Assembly (NCBI GenBank): GCA_964017195.1
Contig: OZ024895.1
Coordinates: 12,516,501-12,580,500, forward strand
Length of the DNA: 64,000 bases
Direction: 5' to 3'
Source of the DNA: Siderastrea radians
Lineage: Eukaryota > Cnidaria > Anthozoa > Scleractinia > Rhizangiidae
Each line of letters starts with the position of its first letter. The stretch's first letter is position 1. Position numbers and translations under genes: made by a program. This document shows positions 58,101 through 58,812 of this stretch, one piece after another. A model generated the notes under the pieces. That model ran no database searches, was not told the origin of the DNA, and worked only from the letters and a program-made list of their open reading frames with translations.

Positions 58101-58509
58101 TGGTGGTCAATGTTTTTTTTTAAATAATCACATTAAAAACAGCATCACAATTACACTAATAGCTTAGTAGTTGGTCACACTAAATTTCCATCGCCCATGT
58201 ACGGTGAAACGATTCAAAACACTTTCATTAATCTAGAAACCCAAGCCTGGAGAAATGATTTATGCGGACTTGGAGGATATAAATGTGCCTCGTCCCATGC
58301 CAACAGTGTCCACTTCTCCCCAACCTCTACCTCCAATCAAGAGGCCAGAACCGTATGAAAACACGCAATATGCAGACATCACTCAGTTTTTGAAGGGGGA
58401 GGCTACCTTACCTCAGAGCGATAGCAATCAAGGCACCGAGTTGCAGCCGCAAGGTGCAAACAAAGACGAGGATGGAGCTGGAGGAGAAGACAGGAATACT
58501 CCAATGTAG
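942..58509 (+). CDS. Ig-superfamily type I receptor gene (3' part, 14 exons)
   Basis: Gene model assembled by eye from GT/AG splice sites with matching phases. Order of domains: six Ig domains of two alternating types (A1, B1, A2, B2, A3, B3), a seventh divergent Ig domain, a SEA-like module, a Ser-Pro stalk, a Cys-containing linker, one transmembrane helix with an RR/K stop-transfer stretch, and a cytoplasmic tail of about 190 residues with five YxxV/L/I motifs. The signal peptide and first exons lie upstream of the window. The architecture fits a cell-surface recognition or adhesion receptor signalling through SH2 proteins, broadly like cnidarian allorecognition-type or Siglec-like receptors; this resemblance is inference from architecture, not a homology result. 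B1 contains an in-frame TGA, so the complete transcript must skip B1 or this allele is damaged. Ig exons are all phase 1-1 and can be skipped singly without a frameshift. Introns hold nearly all the transposons of the window. Confidence 0.8.
1197..1786 (+). other. Intron A1-B1
   Basis: 590-base intron with donor GTAAGT and a long T-rich tract before the acceptor CAG at 1784-1786. It is related in sequence to the A2-B2 and A3-B3 introns (for example the stretch about a Gly-Val-Thr-like GAGTGTGACCTTTTAT word near the 3' end). No gene seen inside. Confidence 0.7.
1787..2035 (+). pseudogene. Receptor exon B1: Ig domain, type B, with in-frame stop
   Basis: 249-base exon, phase 1-1, with good splice sites (TTCCAG and GTAAGT). 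It encodes a type B Ig domain: Cys in TLYCNATG, Trp in ITWIK, and second Cys in YECLAWN, ending DNCTVDVQ. Read in the only open frame it meets TGA at 1915-1917, just where B2 and B3 continue through an LYKK stretch. The rest of the domain is well conserved, so the stop looks recent. Because the exon is symmetric, skipping it would restore the frame. Otherwise inclusion would give a truncated product containing only the upstream part plus A1 and half of B1, or nonsense-mediated decay. Confidence 0.8.
2634..2820. repeat. 187-bp foldback element (MITE-like)
   Basis: The left arm beginning AGAATTGGTTCATGCTTAGC and the right arm ending GCTAAGCATGAACCAATTCT are reverse complements, and the pairing continues inward through the TTTGGAGAG/CTCTCCAAA stretch. 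No coding sequence. It lies in the intron after B1. Confidence 0.8.
2821..3219 (+). other. Intron sequence, retroelement 3' tail candidate
   Basis: AT-rich stretch without a recognisable protein. The short reading frames here are simple TTTAT/ATTTA-rich sequence. It immediately precedes a hammerhead-like motif at 3220, so it may be the end of a non-autonomous Penelope-type element on the + strand; that is inference. Confidence 0.35.
3220..3262 (+). ncRNA. Hammerhead ribozyme-like motif
   Basis: The conserved core CTGATGA is at 3225-3231 and GAAAC at 3248-3252, followed by ATGTC. Helix I is CACAA (3220-3224) with TTGTG (3258-3262). Helix II is GATC with GATC around a 7-base loop. Helix III is only two base pairs (AC/GT, 2-base loop), as described for minimal type I hammerheads of Penelope-like elements. 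The predicted cleavage site follows the C at 3257. Activity is untested. Confidence 0.6.
3567..3800. repeat. GTGCCTAA short tandem array, left of recombinase
   Basis: About a dozen imperfect copies of a roughly 12-base unit, TGTGCCTAAACT, TGTGCCTAAAAT or TGTGCCTAAGTT, all in the same + orientation. A second array of the same unit and orientation is at 7165-7400, on the other side of the tyrosine-recombinase gene. The two arrays are plausibly subterminal repeats of one mobile element. Confidence 0.75.
3801..5283. other. Element interior, no supported gene
   Basis: Sequence between the left short-repeat array and the 3' end of the recombinase gene. The short open stretches around 4700-5060 and on the opposite strand (a Lys/Arg-rich start near 4870) are too short and unsupported to call. 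It may contain the 3' non-coding part of the recombinase element. Confidence 0.4.
5284..6729 (-). CDS. Crypton-like tyrosine recombinase (DUF3504/KIAA1958 type)
   Basis: Reads through 6729-6230 and 6142-5284 after removing an 87-base intron (6229-6143, GT...AG on the minus strand, joining codons for K-R-F). About 450 residues. The N-terminal half has the helical core-binding region with PPRTIYQIVCGIRQFME, typical of the DUF3504 family found in KIAA1958, ZMYM and QRICH1-type proteins that descend from Crypton elements. The catalytic half has the first Arg in FGLRASEHRS, then HSLR (HxxR), TGHKS (His) and LLKYEK (Tyr), so the R-H-R-H-Y set is complete. The open frame starts at 6729, but Met31 (6639) is an equally good start because the first 30 residues look non-conserved. 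It probably mediates cut-and-paste integration of its own DNA. It lies in an intron of the receptor gene on the opposite strand. A domesticated copy cannot be excluded. Confidence 0.85.
   Translation of the reverse strand: MKLFLHLMQRFSVLLFVSSKQTRCFEFTSQMAEMAEYRFRAAKTFEQEEKCVASAIPKSTQYKNKWAVGIFEQWQKVQVPKVATLEPGGLFKNYDLHKVQSLEFPLLEMDALSLNYWLAKFIQEVAKPSKERYPPRTIYQIVCGIRQFMEEKNANLDFNLLDASDKRCSSVAFIVIICSHIVIVQLNSRLCLFSCRFSILRRVLDAEMKEGTRLGIGIANKKEEKQPVNEEDERKFWTLGLLGNHQAKSLLNTVYFYNGKLFGLRASEHRSISLNNFEIGDNYIRFEENVSKTFHGGLLDLKYEPCVVRHICHEVGEKHDPCLVDMYRLYVGLVECIGKDMEAFYFRPNAKKFSFDKSPVGVNTLNQILPDMCKAAGLKRKTSHSLRVTCASTLFNAGVNSKLIRDRTGHKSDALLKYEKPEEKVISKVSAILGPKCASQDKNEPNDKVMPIEKEFNLEKDTAFCFGDFNNCNVTFNVNSK
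6730..7164. other. 5' flank of the recombinase gene
   Basis: Contains an imperfect inverted repeat around TTTCATCAGGTTTCCAAACAC (about 6885-6905) and GTTTGGAAACCTGATGAAACC (about 6959-6980), spaced by about 50 bases. A similar foldback word occurs in many transposon ends. No gene seen. Confidence 0.5.
7165..7400. repeat. GTGCCTAA short tandem array, right of recombinase
   Basis: About fifteen imperfect copies of the unit TGTGCCTAAACT/AAAT/AGTT, in the same + orientation as the array at 3567-3800. The array ends near a GCATAGGCACGGTG stretch (about 7390), which contains the reverse complement GGCAC. Confidence 0.75.
7718..8138. repeat. 421-bp tandem duplication, unit 1
   Basis: Direct repeat of 8139-8559 with a constant offset of 421 bases; the two units look identical over their length by eye. 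Each contains the same 102-codon open stretch (7770 and 8191), which resembles no known family to me and is probably fortuitous. Identity implies a very recent duplication or an assembly duplication. Confidence 0.85.
8139..8559. repeat. 421-bp tandem duplication, unit 2
   Basis: Second copy of the 421-bp unit, directly abutting the first with no spacer. Part of the same unit (GGTCAAAGAAATTACATTTTG onward, about 100 bp) also occurs inverted at about 17720-17820, where it is single and diverged. Confidence 0.85.
9506..11069. other. Intron with diverged inverted repeats
   Basis: The segment 9640-10070 resembles 28400-28830 (same intron, duplicated). From 10080 transposon-like sequence begins: 10375-10500 and 10735-10850 are inverted copies (the words ACCAATTTGGTTTTGTAG and CTACAAAACCAAATTGGT), and 10176-10320 is an inverted copy of 11170-11330. 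No gene supported. Confidence 0.6.
11070..12440. mobile_element. Foldback element with long terminal inverted repeats
   Basis: About 1.37 kb. The left arm (about 11073-11425) and right arm (about 12085-12438) are reverse complements over roughly 350 bases, sharing blocks such as GACATCATCAAC, AATAAGTCCATGACTT, CACCCACGTGACTAA and TCACGCCATC. The arms are rich in CACGTG and ATGACGT-like words. The centre (11430-12080) has no recognisable transposase. Probably a non-autonomous DNA transposon. A third related arm is at 10176-10320. Confidence 0.75.
12441..13697 (+). other. Intron upstream of A2
   Basis: No gene seen. The segment 12940-13640 has a diverged copy at 28940-29760 (shared words include TAGTTTTTGGATCAT, TCTGGATGCTTTCATA and GGAACAAAGA), which shows it belongs to the ancestral Ig-exon duplication unit. 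It ends in a T/C-rich tract and the acceptor TAG at 13695-13697. Confidence 0.6.
13698..13952 (+). CDS. Receptor exon A2: Ig domain, type A, second Cys lost
   Basis: 255 bases, phase 1-1, acceptor TTTCTAG and donor GTAAGT. The first Cys (LFCNATG) and core Trp (TWTKQG) are present, but the second Cys position reads YRYTV instead of YKCTV as in A3, so the canonical intradomain disulphide cannot form. Otherwise very close to A3. Either a relaxed duplicate or an Ig domain stabilised without the disulphide. Confidence 0.85.
14316..14561 (+). CDS. Receptor exon B2: Ig domain, type B
   Basis: 246 bases, phase 1-1, acceptor TTCCAG and donor GTAAGT. Intact type B Ig domain: Cys in TLYCNATG, Trp in MWIKPG, Cys in YKCLAWN. 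It contains an extra pair of cysteines (QQC near the start and DNCTV near the end) shared with B1 and B3, probably a second disulphide. Multiple sequons. Almost identical to B3, with one visible Thr/Met difference. Confidence 0.88.
14883..15137 (+). CDS. Receptor exon A3: Ig domain, type A
   Basis: 255 bases, phase 1-1, acceptor TTTCTAG and donor GTAAGT. Both core cysteines (LFCNATG, YKCTV) and the Trp (TWTKQG) are present; sequons at NAT, NLT and NAT. The intact counterpart of A2. Confidence 0.88.
15502..15747 (+). CDS. Receptor exon B3: Ig domain, type B
   Basis: 246 bases, phase 1-1, acceptor TTCCAG and donor GTAAGT. Intact type B Ig domain, nearly identical to B2, with the same extra cysteine pair. 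The following intron runs 18.1 kb to the next Ig exon at 33844 and is filled with transposons. Confidence 0.88.
16695..18115. repeat. Inverted partner of the 7430-9505 repeat
   Basis: Reverse-complement copy of the repeat at 7430-9505, with its own internal segment (17215-17700) that contains two roughly 230-base related blocks (TTAAGTAACTTTTATATTTCGTTCTC and TTAAATAACCTTTACATTTCG). No recognisable protein. Confidence 0.7.
18420..18517 (-). mobile_element. Penelope-like element 3' end with decayed hammerhead
   Basis: On the minus strand the sequence contains CGAAACGTCAGC (about 18464-18475), preceded by a core reading CTAACGA in place of CTGACGA, so a hammerhead-like motif is recognisable but mutated. 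It lies next to the left BEL LTR. With the Penelope fragments at 25564-25985 and 27134-28020 it likely represents one minus-strand element split by later insertions. Confidence 0.45.
18518..18872 (-). repeat. BEL/Pao LTR (3' LTR)
   Basis: 355-base LTR starting TGTTTC and ending GAAACA. By eye it differs from the LTR at 25204-25558 at about 8 positions (roughly 2%). It is preceded by the target duplication CACTT (18513-18517). Confidence 0.9.
18873..19229 (-). pseudogene. BEL/Pao C-terminal DUF5641-like domain
   Basis: The minus-strand reading frame from about 19213 to 18940 begins HDVKVGDIMLIQ and contains RSKWKLGRVV and an ELQSQD end. This is the domain that follows the integrase in BEL/Pao polyproteins. 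It is severed from the integrase by the insertion at 19230-20140. Confidence 0.75.
19230..20140 (+). mobile_element. Pogo/Tigger-like element inside BEL
   Basis: 911 bases with terminal inverted repeats (CCGTATTTATTTGCCTATAA at the left, TTATAGGCGAATAAATACGG at the right) and a TA target duplication (19228-19229, 20141-20142). The interior still encodes a CENP-B/Psq-type helix-turn-helix start (from 19680: YTLAFKLKVIAEAEAV, ISESMVRRW) and, in another frame, the first catalytic Asp motif (FNMDETPMRFELPS near 19895-19935). The middle and end of the transposase are deleted. Confidence 0.85.
20143..20401 (-). pseudogene. BEL/Pao integrase C-terminal part
   Basis: Minus-strand stretch with ELQTVCFEVANLINERPIG and NNILLGHASARIPSGPF, then WNRWTRDFFPSLL. 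It continues the integrase from 20432 after a stop near 20402-20430. This region follows the DDE core in BEL/Pao elements. The WNRW-RD-FFPSL motif leads into the DUF5641-like domain beyond the nested insertion. Confidence 0.8.
20432..21247 (-). pseudogene. BEL/Pao integrase (zinc-binding and DDE core)
   Basis: 271 codons. The N-terminal zinc-binding region has a His-His-Cys-Cys pattern (HVHGIGHHG and HKCVICKK). The catalytic core is recognisable: Asp in TAIDLFGPL, Asp in LYSDNGPQL and Glu in WQNGISEALIKS, giving the D-D-E triad. Part of the broken pol polyprotein: it follows the RNase H region after a break near 21250-21366. Confidence 0.88.
21367..22242 (-). pseudogene. BEL/Pao pol: connection and RNase H region
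   Basis: 291 codons with the Pao-type segment RVYDPLGLASPVTVRAK, and the RNase H-like core LIIFSDGSDNAYGACAY followed by ISIDRVELCGG and IVDSQIVHG. Ends with HRMTH-like sequence before the break to the integrase. Confidence 0.85.
22239..22862 (-). pseudogene. BEL/Pao reverse transcriptase
   Basis: About 205 codons. RT motifs: RIVFNSSA, GFMGDLKKMFHTV (first catalytic Asp), VSFGDKPSGAIA and NNSHMDDIVDS (the YxDD box is HMDD). It is separated from the protease region by a stop near 22875 and from the RNase H region by a frameshift near 22240. Confidence 0.88.
22876..23310 (-). pseudogene. BEL/Pao linker (peptidase A17 / Pao region)
   Basis: 142 codons with VLIAYDYAGFHPEKE, GHLLLLRNRFG and a Cys-rich NCTPRCGGCKCGKC stretch, typical of the segment between protease and reverse transcriptase in Pao elements. 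Ends RAAFG and a stop. Confidence 0.8.
23323..24615 (-). pseudogene. BEL/Pao gag C-terminus, zinc knuckles and aspartic protease
   Basis: 430 codons. The gag-like helical part (residues 1-230) is followed by CCHC-like knuckles in ACFSCLKYGHRSRDC and CGINGCKGKHHVTLH, then the protease region with VLWDNASSISLMT; the Pao-type active Asp is followed by Asn-Ala-Ser instead of the common Asp-Thr/Ser-Gly. Ends near the Pao linker with a short break. Confidence 0.85.
24616..25203 (-). pseudogene. BEL/Pao gag N-terminus, broken
   Basis: A plausible start Met lies near 25182 (MAEEAKTIRRTAKTRFTRKR). The frame continues through an in-frame TAG near 25034 into YTMYLRDDELEDADKW (25018-24785), then hits TGA and further stops before the downstream frame starts at 24615. 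Charged helical sequence, as in BEL gag. The 20 bases before the start abut the 5' LTR. Confidence 0.7.
25204..25558 (-). repeat. BEL/Pao LTR (5' LTR)
   Basis: 355-base LTR, TGTTTC...GAAACA, followed by the target duplication CACTT (25559-25563). Transcription of the element would run leftward from here. Confidence 0.9.
25564..25985 (-). pseudogene. Penelope-like element, GIY-YIG region fragment
   Basis: Minus-strand remnant. The segment around 25690-25960 reads as the Cys-rich end of a Penelope-type polyprotein (TCTSTNVTYCITCTLC-like, then a region for GETGRRLGDHFREH), with changes. It continues on the other side of the Tigger-like insertion at 27134. Confidence 0.7.
25986..27131 (+). mobile_element. 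Tigger-like (pogo) DNA transposon
   Basis: 1146 bases with terminal inverted repeats CAGTCGAACCTCGATTATCC and its complement, flanked by TA at 25984-25985 and 27132-27133. The left end repeats the ATTATCCGGACT word three times. It encodes a decayed transposase. Inserted in the minus-strand Penelope-like element, whose sequence resumes on both sides. Confidence 0.92.
26334..26880 (+). pseudogene. Tigger-like transposase remnant
   Basis: The N-terminal helix-turn-helix reads LSIKDKQIIISRLDKGEKG and FGIRKQQISDIRKNK. It is followed by the CENP-B-type second domain (LDQALYTWFIQQRSTGTPIS) and then EQIYNADETGLLWKCLP, which contains the first catalytic Asp. TGA and frameshifts interrupt it and the rest of the DDE domain is missing, so it is inactive. 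Confidence 0.85.
27134..28020 (-). pseudogene. Penelope-like element, reverse transcriptase fragment
   Basis: Minus strand. Upstream part about 28020-27680: FDTELLFICR-like lead, then HYKQVNGVAMGTKMGPSYVIV and GRYIDGCIGI (YxDD box changed to YIDG), the RT palm of Penelope-like elements. Downstream, in another frame, LHYKPTDFHSYLLHSSSHPS, FLRLRCLCRDDSNF and KNDRIPFTLTYHPH match the connection region before the GIY-YIG endonuclease. Frameshifted and broken by insertions. Confidence 0.85.
28135..28399 (+). other. Intron, no feature seen
   Basis: Non-coding sequence after the nest; I see nothing recognisable. Confidence 0.5.
28400..29765 (+). repeat. Duplicated receptor intron without its Ig exon
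   Basis: This stretch matches, in order, intron blocks upstream of A2: 28400-28830 with 9640-10070, and 28940-29760 with 12940-13640 (shared words include GTTTGATGTCTCATGCTTCA-like, TAGTTTTTGGATCAT, CTCTGGATGCTTTCATA and the GCAGCTGCTTCATA...AGTAACAGTT motif just upstream of exon A2). Where an A-type exon should follow, the sequence instead runs into a SINE-like segment. The 2.4-kb insertion at 10.08-12.44 kb is absent here. Confidence 0.7.
29800..29920 (-). repeat. tRNA-derived SINE-like sequence
   Basis: On the minus strand an A-box-like TAGCTCAGCTAGTAGG (29890-29905) is followed by a B-box-like TTCAAATCCC (about 29851-29860), with a GCTCCGCC start near 29916. Spacing fits a tRNA head, but the arms are imperfect, so I call a SINE remnant and not a functional tRNA. 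Confidence 0.6.
29921..30086. other. Spacer between SINE and Kolobok-like remnant
   Basis: Short non-coding sequence, nothing recognised. Confidence 0.5.
30087..32215 (-). pseudogene. Decayed transposase gene, Kolobok-like candidate
   Basis: Minus-strand coding traces with introns. At 32150-31922 a short stretch (MPINRGSPEANLSM). At about 31395-31251 an acidic exon (SDTSSDEDSDDSGDD) with acceptor and donor GTGAGT. It joins in frame to 30951-30627 (ESMDISSDEDERT, Gln/Glu-rich, ending in a stop). At 30419-30087: SSNTFTRFQKHCAAPVV, then VVDKRGTGHNSVVMEKEG. That pattern (FxRFQ, a variable part, VDKR-x3-NS-x-ME-x-G) resembles the core of Kolobok-type transposases as I remember them, but the expected acidic catalytic segment is frameshifted. 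Assignment is moderate. Confidence 0.5.
32216..33843 (+). other. Intron with MITE fragment
   Basis: No gene. From about 32740 to 33384 lies a truncated, inverted-orientation relative of the 38426-39107 element, ending GTGTAAACACGGCTA. Segment 33081-33384 is a direct repeat of 34310-34622, so the next Ig exon is bracketed by related copies. Confidence 0.6.
33081..33384. repeat. Direct repeat flanking exon C, left copy
   Basis: Shares GAGGCTTACTGCA, TTGAATTCCCTGGGTACA, GTAACCTTAATTAC-like and ACGGCTAATG with 34310-34622 in the same order and orientation. Confidence 0.7.
33844..34101 (+). CDS. Receptor exon C: divergent Ig domain
   Basis: 258 bases, phase 1-1, acceptor TGTGCAG and donor GTAAGC. 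86 residues: KPENVTLAPPSC lead, first core Cys in ATFTCTARA, NPPVHTYRLYEN in place of the usual Trp strand (no core Trp there), second Cys in FNYRCDANN, then a TIALIVQ edge strand. Several sequons. It is the membrane-proximal Ig domain, distinct from types A and B; similar trp-less domains occur in other cnidarian Ig proteins (recollection). Confidence 0.85.
34310..34622. repeat. Direct repeat flanking exon C, right copy
   Basis: Copy of the 33081-33384 segment. It ends with the MITE terminus GTGTAACCACGGCTA, but no matching left end is seen nearby. Confidence 0.7.
34680..37730. mobile_element. 3-kb foldback element
   Basis: Left and right halves are inverted copies in matching order: 34807-34990 with 37500-37665, 35011-35110 with 37365-37455, 35115-35250 with 36670-36790, and 36075-36165 with 36570-36665. 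The centre (about 36200-36560) is unpaired. Coding traces in the arms (for example NGVAVKRKLDFN on one arm and GNAVAVKRKLEFN on the other) show that the repeated unit once included part of a protein gene. I do not recognise the family. Confidence 0.75.
37731..38425 (+). other. Intron, no gene seen
   Basis: AT-rich sequence with an open stretch at 37948-38307 that has no recognisable domain, start context or homologue known to me, so I do not call it. Confidence 0.5.
38426..39107. mobile_element. MITE with TAGCCGTGGTTACAC ends
   Basis: 682 bases. The left end TAGCCGTGGTTACAC and right end GTGTAACCACGGCTA are perfect inverted repeats. The terminal TA could be the target duplication of a Tc1/mariner-type element. 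The interior shows repeated ACCTAGGTAAA-like words and no transposase. Related fragments occur at 32740-33384 and 34310-34622. Confidence 0.8.
39108..39521. other. Intron spacer, no gene seen
   Basis: Non-coding. Contains an open minus-strand stretch (39353-39105) rich in Pro and Ser that I do not recognise. Confidence 0.45.
39837..41081 (+). pseudogene. Zinc-finger (gag-like) ORF of recombinase element
   Basis: A Ser/Thr/Pro-rich N-terminal frame (39837-40307) and, after frameshifts, a frame from about 40600 to the stop at 41079-41081. The latter contains DISAWIEAFTIF, an in-frame TGA (about 40680), then LILRTYRQFQGNVWYAYDR and two zinc-binding-like patterns: C-x7-C-x6-C-x3-H (CKSWNSGHC...CRFAH) and C-x2-C-x3-H-x4-C (CSVCSADHRAVDC). 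Such a protein precedes a tyrosine recombinase in several animal mobile elements (recollection). Broken, so not functional. Confidence 0.65.
41205..41961 (+). pseudogene. Tyrosine recombinase (DIRS/Crypton-like), frameshifted
   Basis: First frame: LLGIKRTQG, DHVMLWAASTLAYFGFLRASEF (catalytic Arg), LPYLELRGSSPGPL and HGFRIGAATVA (HxxR). A frameshift near 41830 moves the rest to another frame: AGIPDHLIQAMGRWTSHAYQLYIRTP, with Trp at the second His position and the nucleophile Tyr in AYQLYI. The full tetrad is therefore present in sequence but not in one frame. No reverse transcriptase is seen in the element, so DIRS membership is unproven. Unrelated in close sequence to the recombinase at 5.3-6.7 kb. 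Confidence 0.75.
42082..42223. repeat. Direct repeat partner of 46791-46915
   Basis: The block TCTGTGGCCAGGTTGCCATGG ... CCTCCATACTTCAATTGGCT is present twice, here and at 46791-46915, with few differences, on opposite sides of the 42228-46565 segment. Confidence 0.8.
42228..46565. mobile_element. TTAA-flanked inner element
   Basis: Begins GGTGGCCAAACACAG after TTAA (42224-42227) and ends CTGTGTTCAGGCACC before TTAA (46566-46569): about 20 bases of imperfect terminal inverted repeats. 4.3 kb, AT-rich, with no recognisable transposase. A possible two-exon mini-gene is noted separately. Confidence 0.6.
43038..44474 (+). other. Possible two-exon mini-gene inside TTAA element
   Basis: ATGATGTCTTCGCC near 43039 opens 11 codons ending in AAG before GTGAGT (about 43072). 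A strong T-tract and CAG acceptor at about 44434 lead to TKMKQFSWEAKH and a stop, and AATAAA follows near 44570. The joined product would be only about 23 residues. Splice signals look good but the peptide is unsupported. Confidence 0.25.
47700..48868 (+). other. Intron before SEA exon 1, no gene seen
   Basis: Non-coding sequence with another CCACCTTAA end at about 48350-48359 that may be the edge of a further TTAA element. Paired words AATCTGCTTTTTCC/GGTCTACTTTTTCC suggest a weak foldback between 48460 and 48700. It ends with the acceptor TTCTGCAG. Confidence 0.5.
48869..48954 (+). CDS. Receptor exon: SEA-like module, part 1
   Basis: 86 bases, phase 1 in and 0 out, acceptor TTCTGCAG and donor GTATAC. 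Encodes VNGTINITLTIKNQTC and NFSKGNFSEK: a beta strand and the start of a helix as in SEA domains, with several sequons. Confidence 0.75.
49663..49718 (+). CDS. Receptor exon: SEA-like module, part 2
   Basis: 56 bases, phase 0 in and 2 out. Encodes VIIILGPDGLVCRPVITN. The small size is compensated by perfect phase continuity with both neighbours. Confidence 0.75.
49825..50215. repeat. Tandem array of Penelope-tail unit
   Basis: Four diverged copies of an approximately 80-110-base unit containing GACTACTGAGA-GCCTGGACTCAAACC and TCCT(T/C)CTCAGGACTAC. The same words occur at 450-540 and after 54970, so the array consists of repeated 3' tails of a Penelope-like family. No coding. Confidence 0.7.
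51100..51320 (+). CDS. Receptor exon: SEA-like module end and Ser-Pro stalk
   Basis: 221 bases, phase 2 in and 1 out, acceptor TTTTTTCAG, donor GTATAG. It begins by completing a Cys codon, then TNGSAIIGLVLRFNQTVNE (G-S-A-I-I resembles the autoproteolysis turn of SEA domains), ALKKAAEEGKFG-like helix (VLKKAAEEGKFGGF) and VDPESIKLTS. It ends in a stalk of four Ser-Pro repeats and Thr-Gly repeats encoded by CCATCA and GGTACT repeats, probably O-glycosylated. Confidence 0.8.
51922..51966 (+). CDS. Receptor exon: short Cys-containing linker
   Basis: 45 bases, phase 1-1, acceptor TTTTTTCAG, donor GTAAGT. Encodes VPVCEETFIKNADCS, a juxtamembrane linker with two cysteines. Symmetric, so it could be alternatively spliced. 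Confidence 0.65.
51967..52440 (+). other. Intron segment before Penelope-like element
   Basis: No gene. The stretch 52320-52440 (CCCATATTACGGGCACTTG, CCCGTAATCGAGG) looks like a Tc1/mariner-type repeat remnant; I cannot define its ends. Confidence 0.4.
52470..54660 (+). pseudogene. Penelope-like RT and GIY-YIG endonuclease, frameshifted
   Basis: Order: Lys/Arg-rich N-terminal part (52470-53125) ending ENIVILPGDNGQ; YYDKMDALVNDKQTYEVL (53105 on); FVDAIKTVQIPDDYKLVSFD (RT motif with VKSLFTSIP); HYKQLHGTAMGSPVSVVVAE and LWLRYVDDTF (YVDD near 53810-53821); FAKEIGENGKIPFLD; then CKIKCCDCKATYIGETGRNL (54390-54460; Y-I-G of GIY-YIG) and LTEHKRATRNGDINNHVAEH. Shifts occur near 53100, 53450, 53640, 53900 and 54600 and at several stops. 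Domain set and order are those of Penelope-like elements that keep the endonuclease. Confidence 0.88.
54917..54960 (+). ncRNA. Hammerhead ribozyme motif of Penelope-like element
   Basis: Helix I is TTGACT (54917-54922) with AGTCAA (54955-54960), perfect. CTGATGA core at 54923-54929. Helix II is GAC with GTC around the TTCCGCTCTT-like loop. GAAAC at 54947-54951 is followed by GTC, helix III being only AC/GT. Cleavage predicted after the C at 54954. This is the form reported for Penelope-like elements; activity is not tested. Confidence 0.75.
54961..55731 (+). other. Intron before TM exon
   Basis: Begins with the Penelope tail (CTTCTCAGGACTGGACGGAAG). A degraded second Penelope 3' end (AAAAGCTGACGTTTTGAGC) is at about 55378-55400. 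Otherwise nothing recognised. Ends in a T/C-rich tract with TTTCAG at 55726-55731. Confidence 0.55.
55732..55848 (+). CDS. Receptor exon: transmembrane helix
   Basis: 117 bases, phase 1-1, acceptor TGTTTCAG, donor GTGAGT. Encodes a short lead (TTVWK), a hydrophobic segment of about 24 residues (IVVLAIAGVVLIVIVVAIVA then WW), then the basic stop-transfer IHKRRKCRKDPR. Orientation is extracellular N-terminus, cytoplasmic C-terminus. No charged residue inside the helix, so pairing with an ITAM adaptor through a membrane charge is not suggested. Confidence 0.88.
56278..56304. repeat. (AAT)n microsatellite
   Basis: About nine uninterrupted AAT units in the intron after the TM exon. Confidence 0.9.
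56462..56483 (+). CDS. Receptor 22-bp microexon
   Basis: Acceptor AG at 56460-56461 after a T-rich tract; donor GTAAGT at 56484. 22 bases with phase 1 in and 2 out. It is needed to join the TM exon to the cytoplasmic exon in the frame that contains the tyrosine motifs, giving RIHNSEERLHGNAED. Without it the next exon would be read in a frame with a Leu/Arg-rich sequence lacking the tyrosines. Confidence 0.7.
56484..57535 (+). other. Intron with Tc1/mariner-type remnants
   Basis: Contains GTTTCACTGTA near 56623-56634 and GGGTTACACTGTAC near 57105-57118, both in the same orientation and typical of Tc1/mariner ends, plus a GC-richer repeat at 56690-56925 (CGTCAGGACGGGGTCTAG, GGCGGGGTATAATGCC). 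No gene. Confidence 0.5.
57536..57794 (+). CDS. Receptor exon: cytoplasmic tail 1 (YSQV, two YAEV)
   Basis: 259 bases, phase 2 in and 0 out, acceptor TTTTCAG, donor GTATGT. In the frame set by the microexon it reads HGNAEDNAYSQVNHGYAGTG, an Ala/Gln-rich stretch, then PTYAEVDKSKKKKK, EEKLDYTYAEVDKSKK. Tyrosines: YSQV, YAGT, YAEV, the Y of DYT, YAEV. The two YAEVDKSKK repeats look like an internal duplication. TYAEV resembles the tail motifs of Siglecs, which bind SH2 domains (family knowledge). Confidence 0.85.
58237..58509 (+). CDS. Receptor exon: cytoplasmic tail 2 (YADL, YENT, YADI) and stop
   Basis: 273 bases, phase 0 in, acceptor TAATCTAG; stop TAG at 58507-58509. Encodes KPKPGEMIYADLEDINVP, a Pro-rich part with PLPPIK (PxxPxK, class II SH3 ligand), then PYENTQYADITQFLKGE and an acidic end. 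YENT is a YxN (Grb2-type SH2) motif, and TQYADI fits TxYxx(V/I) as in ITSM. The YADL and YADI spacing (about 38 residues) is too long for an ITAM. Confidence 0.88.
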   Translation, partial: KPKPGEMIYADLEDINVPRPMPTVSTSPQPLPPIKRPEPYENTQYADITQFLKGEATLPQSDSNQGTELQPQGANKDEDGAGGEDRNTPM

Positions 58510-58812
58510 GTTGAGGTCCAGTGTTTGCTCTTTGCTCTTACTTTAAAAGTTGTTCAGCTATTTCAATTAATGTTGTCGGATAAACATCTCAAAAGGTGCC
58601 CCAACAGTGACAAGCATCTAATTTCTCCTTACAATATCACTACTTTATCAAACATTCAGGTCATAAGAATAAAGAAAATGATCACCCAAGATGAAATGTC
58701 TTGTTGTCTCATCAAATTCTCCCAACTAGTACCATAAGAAAATATATGGGGAACACTGAGGAGAATATGGATGTTGATATTGGAGCTTAAAGGGTTTGGA
58801 AAACATAATAAA
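58510..58812 (+). promoter_or_regulatory. Receptor 3' UTR with polyadenylation signals
   Basis: AATAAA at 58668-58673 and again at 58807-58812, following the stop by about 160 and 300 bases. Cleavage sites are inferred, not shown. Confidence 0.6.
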
